A DNA stretch of 44,200 bases from Thermoanaerobaculum aquaticum. GTDB lineage: Bacteria; Acidobacteriota; UBA4820. The stretch is taken from NCBI GenBank assembly GCA_020722885.1, contig DYJZ01000005.1, positions 1 to 44,200 of the forward strand, written 5' to 3'. The translations under genes were made by a program, and so were the position numbers. Positions 1-10,499 of the stretch are shown here, one piece after another. The notes beneath the pieces were generated by a model. The model ran no database searches. It saw nothing but the letters and a program-made list of their open reading frames with translations, and had not been told where the DNA came from. How positions within the stretch are numbered: position 1 is the stretch's first letter; every line of letters starts with the position of its first letter.

Positions 1-41
1 AGCAGTTGCAAACGAACTGATCTCCCTTTGTGAAAAGTTGA

Positions 42-130
42 AGATTGCTTCGCAAGACAAGGCTACGAAGAGGGGCTCGCAATGACAATTTTAGAAAGGG
101 CTCGCAATGACAGCGTTATGCTTCGCTCTC
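42..130. repeat. R3 dispersed repeat, copy 1
   Basis: Contains the words AGATTGCTTCG and GGGGCTCGCAATGACA, and the second word is partly repeated once more at about 95-108. Positions 42-87 match 30020-30065 at 44 of 46 bases in the same orientation. Related copies lie near 14517, 20033 and 41568. It carries no convincing ORF. Similar CATTGCGAG-type repeats are common in draft genomes of several phyla as far as I recall; I could not search. Confidence 0.7.
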
Positions 131-218
131 GGAACCATGTGGTTTGACTTGCAGTGGCATCTCAACATCTCCTATTCTCCCCTTAATAAATCCATTATGT
201 GATGGAATTCTACATTGC

Positions 219-246
219 TTGACAAATCTTAGATTTGTTATAAAAT
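219..246 (+). promoter_or_regulatory. Promoter of CheW-like/response-regulator operon with palindromic operator candidate
   Basis: TTGACA (219-224), 16-nt spacer, TAAAAT (241-246), 17 nt before the start codon of the first gene. A perfect inverted repeat ACAAATCTtAGATTTGT (222-238, 8-bp arms) fills the spacer and overlaps the -35, the position expected of a repressor site. The sequence just before the -35 (CTACATTGC) is shared with the end of repeat R1. Confidence 0.6.
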
Positions 247-263
247 TTAAGTAGGGGAGACAG

Positions 264-638
264 ATGGCGGAATATGTTTATGCTGATGTTGGGTTAAGTT
301 TTAAACTTGCTTTTGAACTCGATTTTATGAGCAAAATTTTTCATTCGTTAGACCCTCTTTTTGATCAGGTAAAAGAAGACGCTTTTGATTTAGTTGAAAT
401 TTTTGGAGGGAAAAGGGGACAGGATGAATTTGCGGTAGTTCTGATGTTGAAAGATGGCACATCTTTTGTTGCCAATAACTGCCAGTTTGTGAAGTCGGAT
501 GAGGGTGTGAAAATCTATCCACTTCACCCTTCTTTATTTGAAGAGGGGAAAGTATGGGCGAGAGCAGCACTTATGAAAAAGGATGAATTGGCTTTTGCTA
601 TTGAAACGACTGGTTTTATAAGGGTATGCAATGGTTGA
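264..638 (+). CDS. Small protein, possibly divergent CheW-like
   Basis: A 124-residue soluble protein without signal peptide or membrane segment. The start is supported by GGGGAG 7-8 nt upstream. I do not recognise it with certainty. Its central and C-terminal part (beta-rich, YPLHPSLFEEG followed by a hydrophobic strand and LAFAIETTGFI) resembles the order of strands in CheW-like adaptor domains, and it overlaps the next gene, which is more clearly CheW-like, by 8 nt. The pair precedes a CheY-like regulator, so a role in a signalling scaffold is a reasonable guess. It could equally be an unrelated lineage-specific protein. No enzyme motif is visible. Confidence 0.6.
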   Translation: MAEYVYADVGLSFKLAFELDFMSKIFHSLDPLFDQVKEDAFDLVEIFGGKRGQDEFAVVLMLKDGTSFVANNCQFVKSDEGVKIYPLHPSLFEEGKVWARAALMKKDELAFAIETTGFIRVCNG

Positions 639-1035
639 AGAGGATTTTTTGATAGCGGAAAATGATGAGTTGCTTTTCGCGGTGAAAAATGATTATGTTT
701 TTCAGATAGTTGTTGACAGGAAAATCCATCCTCTTCCTTTTTCACAAAATTATGTTGGAGGATTCTTTTTAAATGAAGAATTTTTGATTCCAGTTTTTTT
801 TATACCGGATGAGGGTTTTGGTGAATATTCTGGAACTCTGTTGATTCTAAACTGGCAGGGCAATTATTTGTCGATCCCCATAAAAAGAGTTCTTGAATTC
901 AGCAGGATTTGTACGAAACCTCCTAAAGACATTGAGAAAAATTCAGTTTTTTCCGAAGAGGTTGATTATAAAGGTTTGTTTGAAATACCTGTACTTGACA
1001 TTGAAAAACTTTACAAATTGACCGGGTTCAATTAA
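631..1035 (+). CDS. CheW-like adaptor domain protein
   Basis: 134 residues. The pattern of an N-terminal strand (FLIAENDELLFAV), a PLP turn with VGGFFLNEEFLIPVFF, then LLILNWQGNYLSIPIKRVLEF and the closing EIPVLDIEKLYKLTGF is that of the CheW fold, in which the two five-stranded barrels end with a 'P-V-hydrophobic-D-hydrophobic' strand. CheW proteins couple receptors to CheA kinases. No CheA or receptor gene lies in the window, so partners are unknown. It is translationally coupled to the preceding gene (8-nt overlap) and sits 45 nt ahead of the response regulator. The CheW assignment is by pattern only. Confidence 0.6.
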   Translation: MVEEDFLIAENDELLFAVKNDYVFQIVVDRKIHPLPFSQNYVGGFFLNEEFLIPVFFIPDEGFGEYSGTLLILNWQGNYLSIPIKRVLEFSRICTKPPKDIEKNSVFSEEVDYKGLFEIPVLDIEKLYKLTGFN

Positions 1036-1080
1036 AATATAGTCTGGTAGTTTTGAATTTGACCAAGATAGGGGGTCGAA

Positions 1081-2646
1081 ATGCCCAAGAAGATTTTATT
1101 GGCGGATGACAGCGTAACAATCCAAAAGGTGGTGGAACTAACTTTCTCTGAAGGTGACTATTCAGTCACGAGTGTTTCAAACGGAAAACTTGCAATTGAG
1201 CAGTTGAGAAAAGAGAGACCTGATTTGGCTATAGTTGACATAATAATGCCAGAGATGAGCGGATATGATGTTGCGGAATACATTAAGAAAAACCCAGAGT
1301 TTTCTGCAATACCGGTAATTCTCCTCACTGGAACATTTGAACCGTTTGATGAAGAAAGAGCAAGGAAGACTGGTGCCGAAACCTATGTTACCAAACCTTT
1401 TGATTCTAAAATGCTTATCGAAAAAGTAGAGAGTCTTCTTGCTCAAAAGGTTAAAGTGGAAAGTGTGGAAAAAATTCCCCCTGCCACAATCTTTCAGGCG
1501 CGTCAGGAGTATGAAGTTCCTGGAGTTGTATCTGAAGAGTACATTGAAAAGATGAAAACTGAAAGTGAACAGGAATTTCCTAAAATTGAAGAGTTACAGA
1601 AAAAAAGCGAGAAAATTCCATCTTCAATGGCGGCTGACTTCATTCCGTCTGTTGACGAAATTCAACAACCTCCTGCAGAGGAAAGTCCTGCTGAATCTAC
1701 CGCGATTTCAGGTGAGCCTATGCCTCCTTCTGACTTTGAGGGATTTGAAACTCTTGCCGAGCCTCCTCTCCCCTCCTTTAATGAATCCATTCCATCCAAT
1801 GTGGAGGTTCAAGAAAGTTTAAATTTAAAGGAAGAACCTTTTGCTCAGGAATCGGTTCAAAAAGAGGATAAGAAAGAATTCATAGACGATGAAATTAAAG
1901 TAGCAGAAAAGGATTTTGCAGCTCCAGAACCTGCTTTTAAAGAATCCCCACCTGTACCAGAGACACCATCTATTGAAGAGGCAGTGGTAGAAATTCCACC
2001 TGCTGTTGCTGAAGAAAGTGTTCAGCAGGAAAATGTTGAATTGGAAAAACCCCTCTCAGCTGAGGAAGAGGGTTTTGCTCCCGTCGAGAAGGAAGAAGAG
2101 GTTTTTTCTTCTAACTATCAGGAGAGCGTGGTGGAGGTGGAAGAAGAGAAAGAAATACCTCCTTTTTTTGAAAGTGCTCCCTCTTTTGAAGAGCCAGTTG
2201 TCTCCGAGAAACCGGAAATTGTTACGGATCTGACCGAACAGGTTATGATGGTGGCTGAAGGTCAGCAAAAACTGGAAGAGGAGAAGAAAGAAATTACAAA
2301 AGAAAGTGAAGTGAGTTCAGAAGAACCTCCTGTAGAGGAAACATCATTTGAACAGCTTTCTGCTCCTATTGTTGAAAAAGTTTTAGAAGAAGAGCCAATT
2401 TTAGAAAAGATAGAAACAGAGGAGCATATAACCGAACAAAAGGAAAAACCTGTCGAAGAAGTTGTTGAGCCCCAAAAGGAACAGGTTGAAATTTCACAGG
2501 AAATGATCGAGAGCGCAGTGAGAAAAGTTGTGGAGGAACTTGCTCCTTCAATAATTAAAGACATAGCTTGGGAAGTTATTCCTGAACTTGCAAACACAAT
2601 CATCAAAAAGAGAATCGAAGAACTGGAAAAGGAAATCGAAAAGTAA
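1081..2646 (+). CDS. CheY-like response regulator with long acidic linker and C-terminal helix
   Basis: 521 residues; RBS GGGGGT just upstream of ATG. Residues 1-122 form a receiver domain: acidic pair D9-D10, phosphoacceptor D53 (IVDIIMPEMSG), T83 and K105 (TKPF) are all present, so it should be phosphorylatable. Residues about 125-465 are low-complexity, rich in Glu, Pro, Val and Ser, presumably disordered. The last 50 residues (ISQEMIESAVRKVVEEL then IIKDIAWEVIPELA) are predicted helical and resemble the C-terminal helices I recall on similar regulators from Acidobacteriota and myxobacteria. There is no DNA-binding domain. Probably a protein-interaction output (polarity, motility or chemosensory), consistent with the two CheW-like neighbours. 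No cognate kinase is nearby. Confidence 0.85.
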   Translation: MPKKILLADDSVTIQKVVELTFSEGDYSVTSVSNGKLAIEQLRKERPDLAIVDIIMPEMSGYDVAEYIKKNPEFSAIPVILLTGTFEPFDEERARKTGAETYVTKPFDSKMLIEKVESLLAQKVKVESVEKIPPATIFQARQEYEVPGVVSEEYIEKMKTESEQEFPKIEELQKKSEKIPSSMAADFIPSVDEIQQPPAEESPAESTAISGEPMPPSDFEGFETLAEPPLPSFNESIPSNVEVQESLNLKEEPFAQESVQKEDKKEFIDDEIKVAEKDFAAPEPAFKESPPVPETPSIEEAVVEIPPAVAEESVQQENVELEKPLSAEEEGFAPVEKEEEVFSSNYQESVVEVEEEKEIPPFFESAPSFEEPVVSEKPEIVTDLTEQVMMVAEGQQKLEEEKKEITKESEVSSEEPPVEETSFEQLSAPIVEKVLEEEPILEKIETEEHITEQKEKPVEEVVEPQKEQVEISQEMIESAVRKVVEELAPSIIKDIAWEVIPELANTIIKKRIEELEKEIEK

Positions 2647-2690
2647 GGAAATTAATTTCTTCGTCTTGTATCAAGTGTTAAGAGGAAAAA

Positions 2691-5342
2691 ATGGAAATAC
2701 CCAAATCTTACGAACCGAAGGAGTGTGAAGAGAGAATATATGCGATCTGGGATAAAGAAGGAATATTTAAGTCTGATCCCGAAAGCAGGAAGGAACCTTT
2801 TGTAATAGTCATTCCTCCCCCAAATGTGACCGGTGTATTACATGTTGGGCATGCAATGTTTGTCACTCTGCAGGACATATTAATAAGATGGAAGAGGATG
2901 CAGGGATACGATGCTTTATGGCTTCCTGGAACAGACCATGCTGGAATAGCAACTCAGATGGTTGTATCGAGGGAACTTGAAAAGCAGGGGATTTCAAGAC
3001 AGAAGATTGGGAGAGAAAAGTTTCTCGAATATGTCTGGAACTGGAAAAGAGAGAAAGGTGATACGATTCTTCTACAACTCAGGAAATTGGGGGCGTCCTG
3101 TGACTGGTCAAAAACCAGATTCACTCTTGATGAGGATTTATCACGGGCAGTGAGATATGCTTTTTACTCTCTTTACAAAGAAGGCCTTATATACAAAGGC
3201 GAATATTTAATAAACTGGTGTGTTTCCTGTGAAACTGCCATTTCAGATCTTGAAGTTGATTATGTTGAGACTAAAGGGAAACTATACTATATTAGATACA
3301 GGGGAGAGGATGGCTCAGACGGCATTGTTGTTGCTACAACAAGGCCAGAGACTTTACTTGGAGATACTGCTGTTGCTGTAAATCCTGAGGATAGTAGGTT
3401 TAAACATTTGATAGGAAAAAATGTGGTTCTTCCCATTCTCAAAAGAAAAATCCCCGTCATAGTGGACAGTATGGTTGATAAAGAGTTTGGAACAGGGGCT
3501 GTTAAAATCACCCCTGCACACGATCCGAATGATTTTGAAGTGGGAAAGAGACATAACCTCGATGTAATTAAGGTTATGAACGAAAAGGGAGTTATGACAG
3601 AAGAGGCAGGCCCATACAAAGGAGATTCGAGGTTTGAATGCAGAAAGAAAATTCTGAATGACCTTGAAAAGGAGGGGCTTCTTGTTAAAGTCGAGCCCTA
3701 TATGCATTATGTAGGGCACTGTCAGAGATGCAGAAATGTCCTTGAGTCTATGGTCTCAAAGCAGTGGTTCGTTAAAATTGATTCGCTTGCAAGAGCCGCA
3801 ATAGAAGTAGTAGAAAAAGGCGAAATAGAGATTATTCCTGAACACTGGAAAAAAGTTTATCTCAACTGGATGAGGGAAATTCATGACTGGTGCATTTCAA
3901 GACAGTTATGGTGGGGTCATAGAATACCCGCCTTTACCTGCACTTCCTGCGGAAAAGGCGCAGGAGATAATGACCCCAAAAGAATTTTAGTTTCAATGGA
4001 AGATATAAAAGAATGCCCATACTGCGGAGGAAAAGTTGTTCAGGAGGAAGATGTTATTGATACATGGTTTTCCTCGCAACTCTGGCCCTTTTCAACTCTC
4101 GGTTGGCCTGATGAAACTGAGGAATTCAAAAAATATTACCCGACTTCAGTTATGGAAACAGGCTACGACATACTCTTTTTCTGGGTTGCAAGAATGATAA
4201 TGGCTGGGCTCAAATTCACAGGCAGAATTCCATTTCGCAGAGTTTTCCTGCACGGACTTGTAAGAGATGCGCACGGCAAAAAGATGAGTAAGACAGCAGG
4301 TAATGTTCTTGACCCGCTTGACCTGATTGATAAGTATGGGGCTGATGCGGTCAGATTTACGCTTTCAATTCTCTGTGTTCCAGGAACAGATGTCAATCTT
4401 GATCCAAAGAGAATGGAGGGATACAGGGCTTTTGCAAACAAACTCTGGAATGCTTCGAGGTATGTACTTCTGCAAATTGAAGAAAAACCCAACAAACCTG
4501 ATTTTTCAAAACTTTCACTGTGGGATAAATGGATTTTAAGAGAAGCGGGGATTGTTTCCTTAAAGATCAATGAAGCACTGGAAAATTTTAAGTTTTACGA
4601 AGCCTCAGACAGTATTTACCATTTTGTCTGGCATTCCTACTGCGATTGGTATGTGGAAGCGGCAAAAGCAACACTAACGGGTAATTTTTCAGAAGAACGA
4701 AAGAATGCCGTAAAATGGGTTCTCTTAAAAGTTTTAAATGATATTTTAAAATTGCTTCATCCTTTTATGCCTTTTGTCACAGAAGAACTCTGGCGAAAAA
4801 TTAATGGAGAAGGAAAATCATTTTTGGCAATAGAACATTATCCAGAGGGAGAGAATTTATTCGACTCTTCGGTCTCAACAGACATAGAGGACCTGTGTGA
4901 ATTTGTTTCTTCAATTAGAAACATAAGGACTGAAAAACAGATTCCACCTTCTAAATTTATCGATGCTTTTGTACATCCGTCTTCAGAAGCGTGCAGGATT
5001 CTTATTGAAAACAATCTGAGTGAAATAAAAACTCTGGCTAAACTGTCAAAACTTTCATTCAATGGTGGGTTTGATTCAGAGAACGCCTTAAAGACTGTTA
5101 CAAAAATAGGTAAAGTTTTTGTAATCAACTCTGAAGTAAAAATAGATAAAGAAAAAGAGAGAGAAAGATTGAATAATGAGTTAAAAAAGATATCTCTGGA
5201 AAAACAAAGGTTTGCAAATAAACTCCAGAATGTTAACTTTATTGAAAAAGCCCCTAAGGAGGTTATTGAAAAGCATAGAGAAATTCTTGCAAATATTGAG
5301 AAGAAGGAAATGGAAATTCAGGAAATTTTGTCAAAACTATAG
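2691..5342 (+). CDS. valS: Valyl-tRNA synthetase
   Basis: 883 residues, normal length. Charges tRNA-Val with valine in the cytoplasm. HIGH motif is HVGH (51-54, PPPNVTGVLHVGHA); the second signature is KKMSKTAGN, i.e. KMSKT rather than KMSKS. GTDHAGIATQ, the editing domain, the C-x-x-C pairs near CTSCGKG and CPYCGGK (probable zinc sites), the WFSSQLWPFSTLGWP segment and the C-terminal coiled coil (about 815-883, DKEKERERLNNELKK) are all in canonical order. RBS AGAGG precedes ATG by about 6 nt. It follows the response regulator by 44 nt and may be co-transcribed. Confidence 0.98.
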   Translation: MEIPKSYEPKECEERIYAIWDKEGIFKSDPESRKEPFVIVIPPPNVTGVLHVGHAMFVTLQDILIRWKRMQGYDALWLPGTDHAGIATQMVVSRELEKQGISRQKIGREKFLEYVWNWKREKGDTILLQLRKLGASCDWSKTRFTLDEDLSRAVRYAFYSLYKEGLIYKGEYLINWCVSCETAISDLEVDYVETKGKLYYIRYRGEDGSDGIVVATTRPETLLGDTAVAVNPEDSRFKHLIGKNVVLPILKRKIPVIVDSMVDKEFGTGAVKITPAHDPNDFEVGKRHNLDVIKVMNEKGVMTEEAGPYKGDSRFECRKKILNDLEKEGLLVKVEPYMHYVGHCQRCRNVLESMVSKQWFVKIDSLARAAIEVVEKGEIEIIPEHWKKVYLNWMREIHDWCISRQLWWGHRIPAFTCTSCGKGAGDNDPKRILVSMEDIKECPYCGGKVVQEEDVIDTWFSSQLWPFSTLGWPDETEEFKKYYPTSVMETGYDILFFWVARMIMAGLKFTGRIPFRRVFLHGLVRDAHGKKMSKTAGNVLDPLDLIDKYGADAVRFTLSILCVPGTDVNLDPKRMEGYRAFANKLWNASRYVLLQIEEKPNKPDFSKLSLWDKWILREAGIVSLKINEALENFKFYEASDSIYHFVWHSYCDWYVEAAKATLTGNFSEERKNAVKWVLLKVLNDILKLLHPFMPFVTEELWRKINGEGKSFLAIEHYPEGENLFDSSVSTDIEDLCEFVSSIRNIRTEKQIPPSKFIDAFVHPSSEACRILIENNLSEIKTLAKLSKLSFNGGFDSENALKTVTKIGKVFVINSEVKIDKEKERERLNNELKKISLEKQRFANKLQNVNFIEKAPKEVIEKHREILANIEKKEMEIQEILSKL

Positions 5343-5344
5343 AT

Positions 5345-5373
5345 TTGACAGAATTTAATTTTTATGCTAAATT
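5345..5373 (+). promoter_or_regulatory. Promoter upstream of small membrane protein and deaminase
   Basis: TTGACA (5345-5350), 17-nt spacer, TAAATT (5368-5373), starting 3 nt after the valS stop. The RBS (AAAGGGGTAGAG) follows before the ATG at 5397. Confidence 0.6.
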
Positions 5374-5396
5374 ATTAGTCGAAAGGGGTAGAGAGC

Positions 5397-5762
5397 ATGA
5401 GAAAAAAGGAATCGGGAAGAATCGCTTTTGGCCTCATAATTTTTATTTTAATTGTGGCTGGGTTGGTCTTTTTCCTTTTCAAATATGTTCCTCCGAAGGT
5501 AAACGCCATGCAGTTTAAGGAAGAGATGAACAGATTCAACACAGACCCAGATTATAAAATGAGAAGAATCCCGCAAGAGAAAGTACAGGAAATGCTTTAT
5601 CAAAAGGCTCAGGAATTAAAACTTCCTATCGAGAAAAAGCAGATAATTGTGGGACGAACAGGAGAAGATTACAAAATAGAGGTTTCTTTCCAGATCCCAA
5701 TTGATTTAAAAATTATTACCATTTATCAAAAATACGAATTTAAAGAGCCAAGAAATCTTTGA
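5397..5762 (+). CDS. Single-pass membrane-anchored protein (DUF4845-like)
   Basis: 121 residues. A basic N-terminus (MRKKESGR) is followed by one strongly hydrophobic helix (about 10-30, FGLIIFILIVAGLVFFLF), then a soluble 90-residue domain. The tail has an alternating pattern (KKQIIVGRTGEDYKIEVSFQIPIDLKIITIYQKYEF) typical of small membrane-anchored DUF4845-like proteins. No catalytic motif. It has its own promoter and ends 1 nt before the deaminase gene. Function unknown. Confidence 0.75.
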   Translation: MRKKESGRIAFGLIIFILIVAGLVFFLFKYVPPKVNAMQFKEEMNRFNTDPDYKMRRIPQEKVQEMLYQKAQELKLPIEKKQIIVGRTGEDYKIEVSFQIPIDLKIITIYQKYEFKEPRNL

Positions 5763-5763
5763 T

Positions 5764-8897
<3,134 letters not shown>

Positions 8898-8901
<4 letters not shown>

Positions 8902-9281
8902 CCCTGTTTCTCCTTTGTTATGTATTTAATTGAATGTTTGTAGATGAGATAATTCTGTTCGCTGTAAGTATGAACCTTAATGCAATTTTTGTCGTACCAC
9001 TCTATCCAGCCGTGAATTTCTTCGCCGTCAAGAAGGACAACAATAAGCTGAGTTTTACCGGTCATCTGTTTGACATAGTAAAAATTTTCAGCGTTTGTCT
9101 GTTCCATTGGAATTGGCTTATGACGGGGAGCCGCTGAAGCACCGGACTGTGCAGGTTGATTGGGATTTGAAATTGAAGTATCTCGTGTTGTTTCGCACTC
9201 TCTTATTGTTTTTTCCTGAGGATGCTCTCGATGTTTGCGATACTGATTTAGATTTGGTCTGAAAAGCTTCCTTTCACTCAT
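8898..9281 (-). CDS. hfq: Hfq-like RNA chaperone with disordered N-terminal extension
   Basis: 127 residues. The last 65 or so form an Sm fold: LIVVLLDGEEIHGWIEWYDKNCIKV is Sm1, and YLIYKHSIKYI is Sm2, where YKH matches the Hfq-specific motif. Residues 1-60 are polar and unstructured (Asn/Gln/Pro/Ser rich, MSERKLFRPN at the start), unlike enterobacterial Hfq, whose extension is C-terminal. Hfq promotes pairing of small RNAs with mRNA. It lies between a RicT-like gene (8-nt overlap) and pdxA (4-nt overlap). The symbol is given because the Sm core is clear; whether it does classical Hfq work here is unknown. Confidence 0.85.
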
Positions 9282-9966
9282 CTTCTTTATCTCCTTTGGA
9301 GAAAGATTCTCCGTTAACGATTTCTTCTGAATTATTTGCTGTGGATTCGACTTCGTACCTCAGACAGCACATCAACCTTCCACACATTCCGGATATTTTG
9401 GCAGGATTAAGCGCAAGTCCCTGATCCTTAGCCATTTTAACTGTAACGGGTGCAAATTCATTTAAATAAGTGGAACAACAAAGTTCCAGCCCGCAATGAC
9501 CAAGCCCCCCACAAATCTTTGTTTCATCCCTTACGCCTATCTGTCTCATTTCAATTCTAATCTTGAAAGTTCTTGCAAGAATTTTAACAAGTTCCCTGAA
9601 ATCGACTCTGCTTTCGGCTGTGTAATAAAAAATCATCTTTGAGGAATCAAAGTAATGGTGAGCTTTCACAAGTCTCATTGATAAGTTAAGTTCCTTTGCT
9701 GTTGTTTTGCAGAATTTGAAAGCATCCTCCTCCACCGCCTTTTGTGCCTTTCTCTTTGCAAAATCTTCTTCTGCTGCGACCCTTATCACATCGCATTTTC
9801 TTGAATTCAGAAAGGGTTCAAGGCAGTCGAATCTTCCTTTGACTTCTCCCAGTTGCTCCATAGAATCTGCATTTACAATTATAAAAGTTCCTATTGGGTA
9901 AGAAACAGATGAAGTTGCATATACTGCTCTGCTCTGGCTTTCAAGTTGAATTTTCAAAACAATCAT
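9274..9966 (-). CDS. PSP1-domain protein, RicT/YaaT-like
   Basis: 230 residues. The C-terminal half carries the family's cysteine pattern: CGGLGHCGLELCCSTYL and MCGRLMCCLRYE, preceded by DFRELVKILARTFKIRIEMRQIGVRDE. In Bacillus, RicT (YaaT) joins RicA and RicF in an Fe-S complex that modulates RNase Y mRNA processing; here only the PSP1 component is seen. First gene of the operon with hfq, pdxA and serS. It is somewhat shorter than the Bacillus protein. Upstream is a promoter followed almost at once by a hairpin with a U run (see separate entries). Confidence 0.9.
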   Translation of the reverse strand: MIVLKIQLESQSRAVYATSSVSYPIGTFIIVNADSMEQLGEVKGRFDCLEPFLNSRKCDVIRVAAEEDFAKRKAQKAVEEDAFKFCKTTAKELNLSMRLVKAHHYFDSSKMIFYYTAESRVDFRELVKILARTFKIRIEMRQIGVRDETKICGGLGHCGLELCCSTYLNEFAPVTVKMAKDQGLALNPAKISGMCGRLMCCLRYEVESTANNSEEIVNGESFSKGDKEDE

Positions 9967-9983
9967 TTTCTTTCAGCCTTTTT

Positions 9984-10010
9984 TAAAAACGGCTCTCAAA
10001 TTAAGAGCCC
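9984..10010 (-). terminator. Hairpin with U-tract between yjbQ and ricT-like gene
   Basis: On the minus strand GGCTCT-taatttg-AGAGCC (arms 10004-10009 and 9991-9996) is followed by GTTTTT. It can end the yjbQ transcript, but it also lies immediately downstream of the candidate promoter for the ricT-like gene, so it may act as an attenuator. Confidence 0.6.
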
Positions 10011-10022
10011 GATTCGGCTATA

Positions 10023-10051
10023 AATTTACGAAAAGATTTTGACTTTGTCAA
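10023..10051 (-). promoter_or_regulatory. Promoter of ricT-hfq-pdxA-serS operon
   Basis: Minus strand TTGACA (10051-10046), 17-nt spacer, TAAATT (10028-10023). Expected transcription start is near 10016, directly before the hairpin at 10009-9991. Confidence 0.55.
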
Positions 10052-10103
10052 GTATTTTGTGGTTTGCATCTATGTTGTCTTTCCAAAAATAAGTCCCATT
10101 AAC

Positions 10104-10499
10104 TTATTCTCCCTCAATGAAAGTTAGATAAACCTGTCTTTTTCTGGGCCCGTCAAGTTCAAGGAGAAAAACTCCCTGCCATCTTCCAAGTAAAAGGTGT
10201 CCATTTGAAACAGGGACTGTTATTGAAACTCCGCAAAGGACGGACTTGATATGGGCATCGGCGTTGTTTTCACTGTGCCTGTAGCCAAAATTCTGCGGAA
10301 CAAGCCTTTCAAGGGTTAAAAGAATGTCATCTTTTACTGAAAGATCATAGTTTTCCTGTATAGTTAATCCTGCCGTAGTATGAGGACAATAGACATTTAT
10401 TATTCCGCTTTTTCTCCAGATCCTTGATTGTTCGATGAGTTCTTTTGTTATGTCAACTACCTGAGTTCTTTTGGTTGTGTCAAAAGATAGCATCTTCAT
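10104..10499 (-). CDS. YjbQ/UPF0047 family protein
   Basis: 131 residues, typical family length. Signatures: VYCPHTTAGLTIQEN, the HSENNADAHIKS segment and the C-terminal GRWQGVFLLELDGPRKRQV. Members are small trimeric proteins; some show weak thiamine-phosphate-synthase-like activity but the cellular role is not settled. The ATG directly follows the stop codon of the HD-GYP gene (0-nt gap), so it is translationally coupled to it. Confidence 0.95.
   Translation of the reverse strand: MKMLSFDTTKRTQVVDITKELIEQSRIWRKSGIINVYCPHTTAGLTIQENYDLSVKDDILLTLERLVPQNFGYRHSENNADAHIKSVLCGVSITVPVSNGHLLLGRWQGVFLLELDGPRKRQVYLTFIEGE

Noticed and set aside
1-130. CRISPR array
   Set aside because: R3 and its partial duplication are not regularly spaced, differ in length and lack unique spacers; no cas genes in the window.
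2262-2606. Minus-strand ORF of 114 residues rich in Ser/Phe
   Set aside because: It is the mirror of the Glu-rich linker of the response regulator, where GAA/GAG codons read as TTC/CTC on the other strand. No RBS or recognisable domain.
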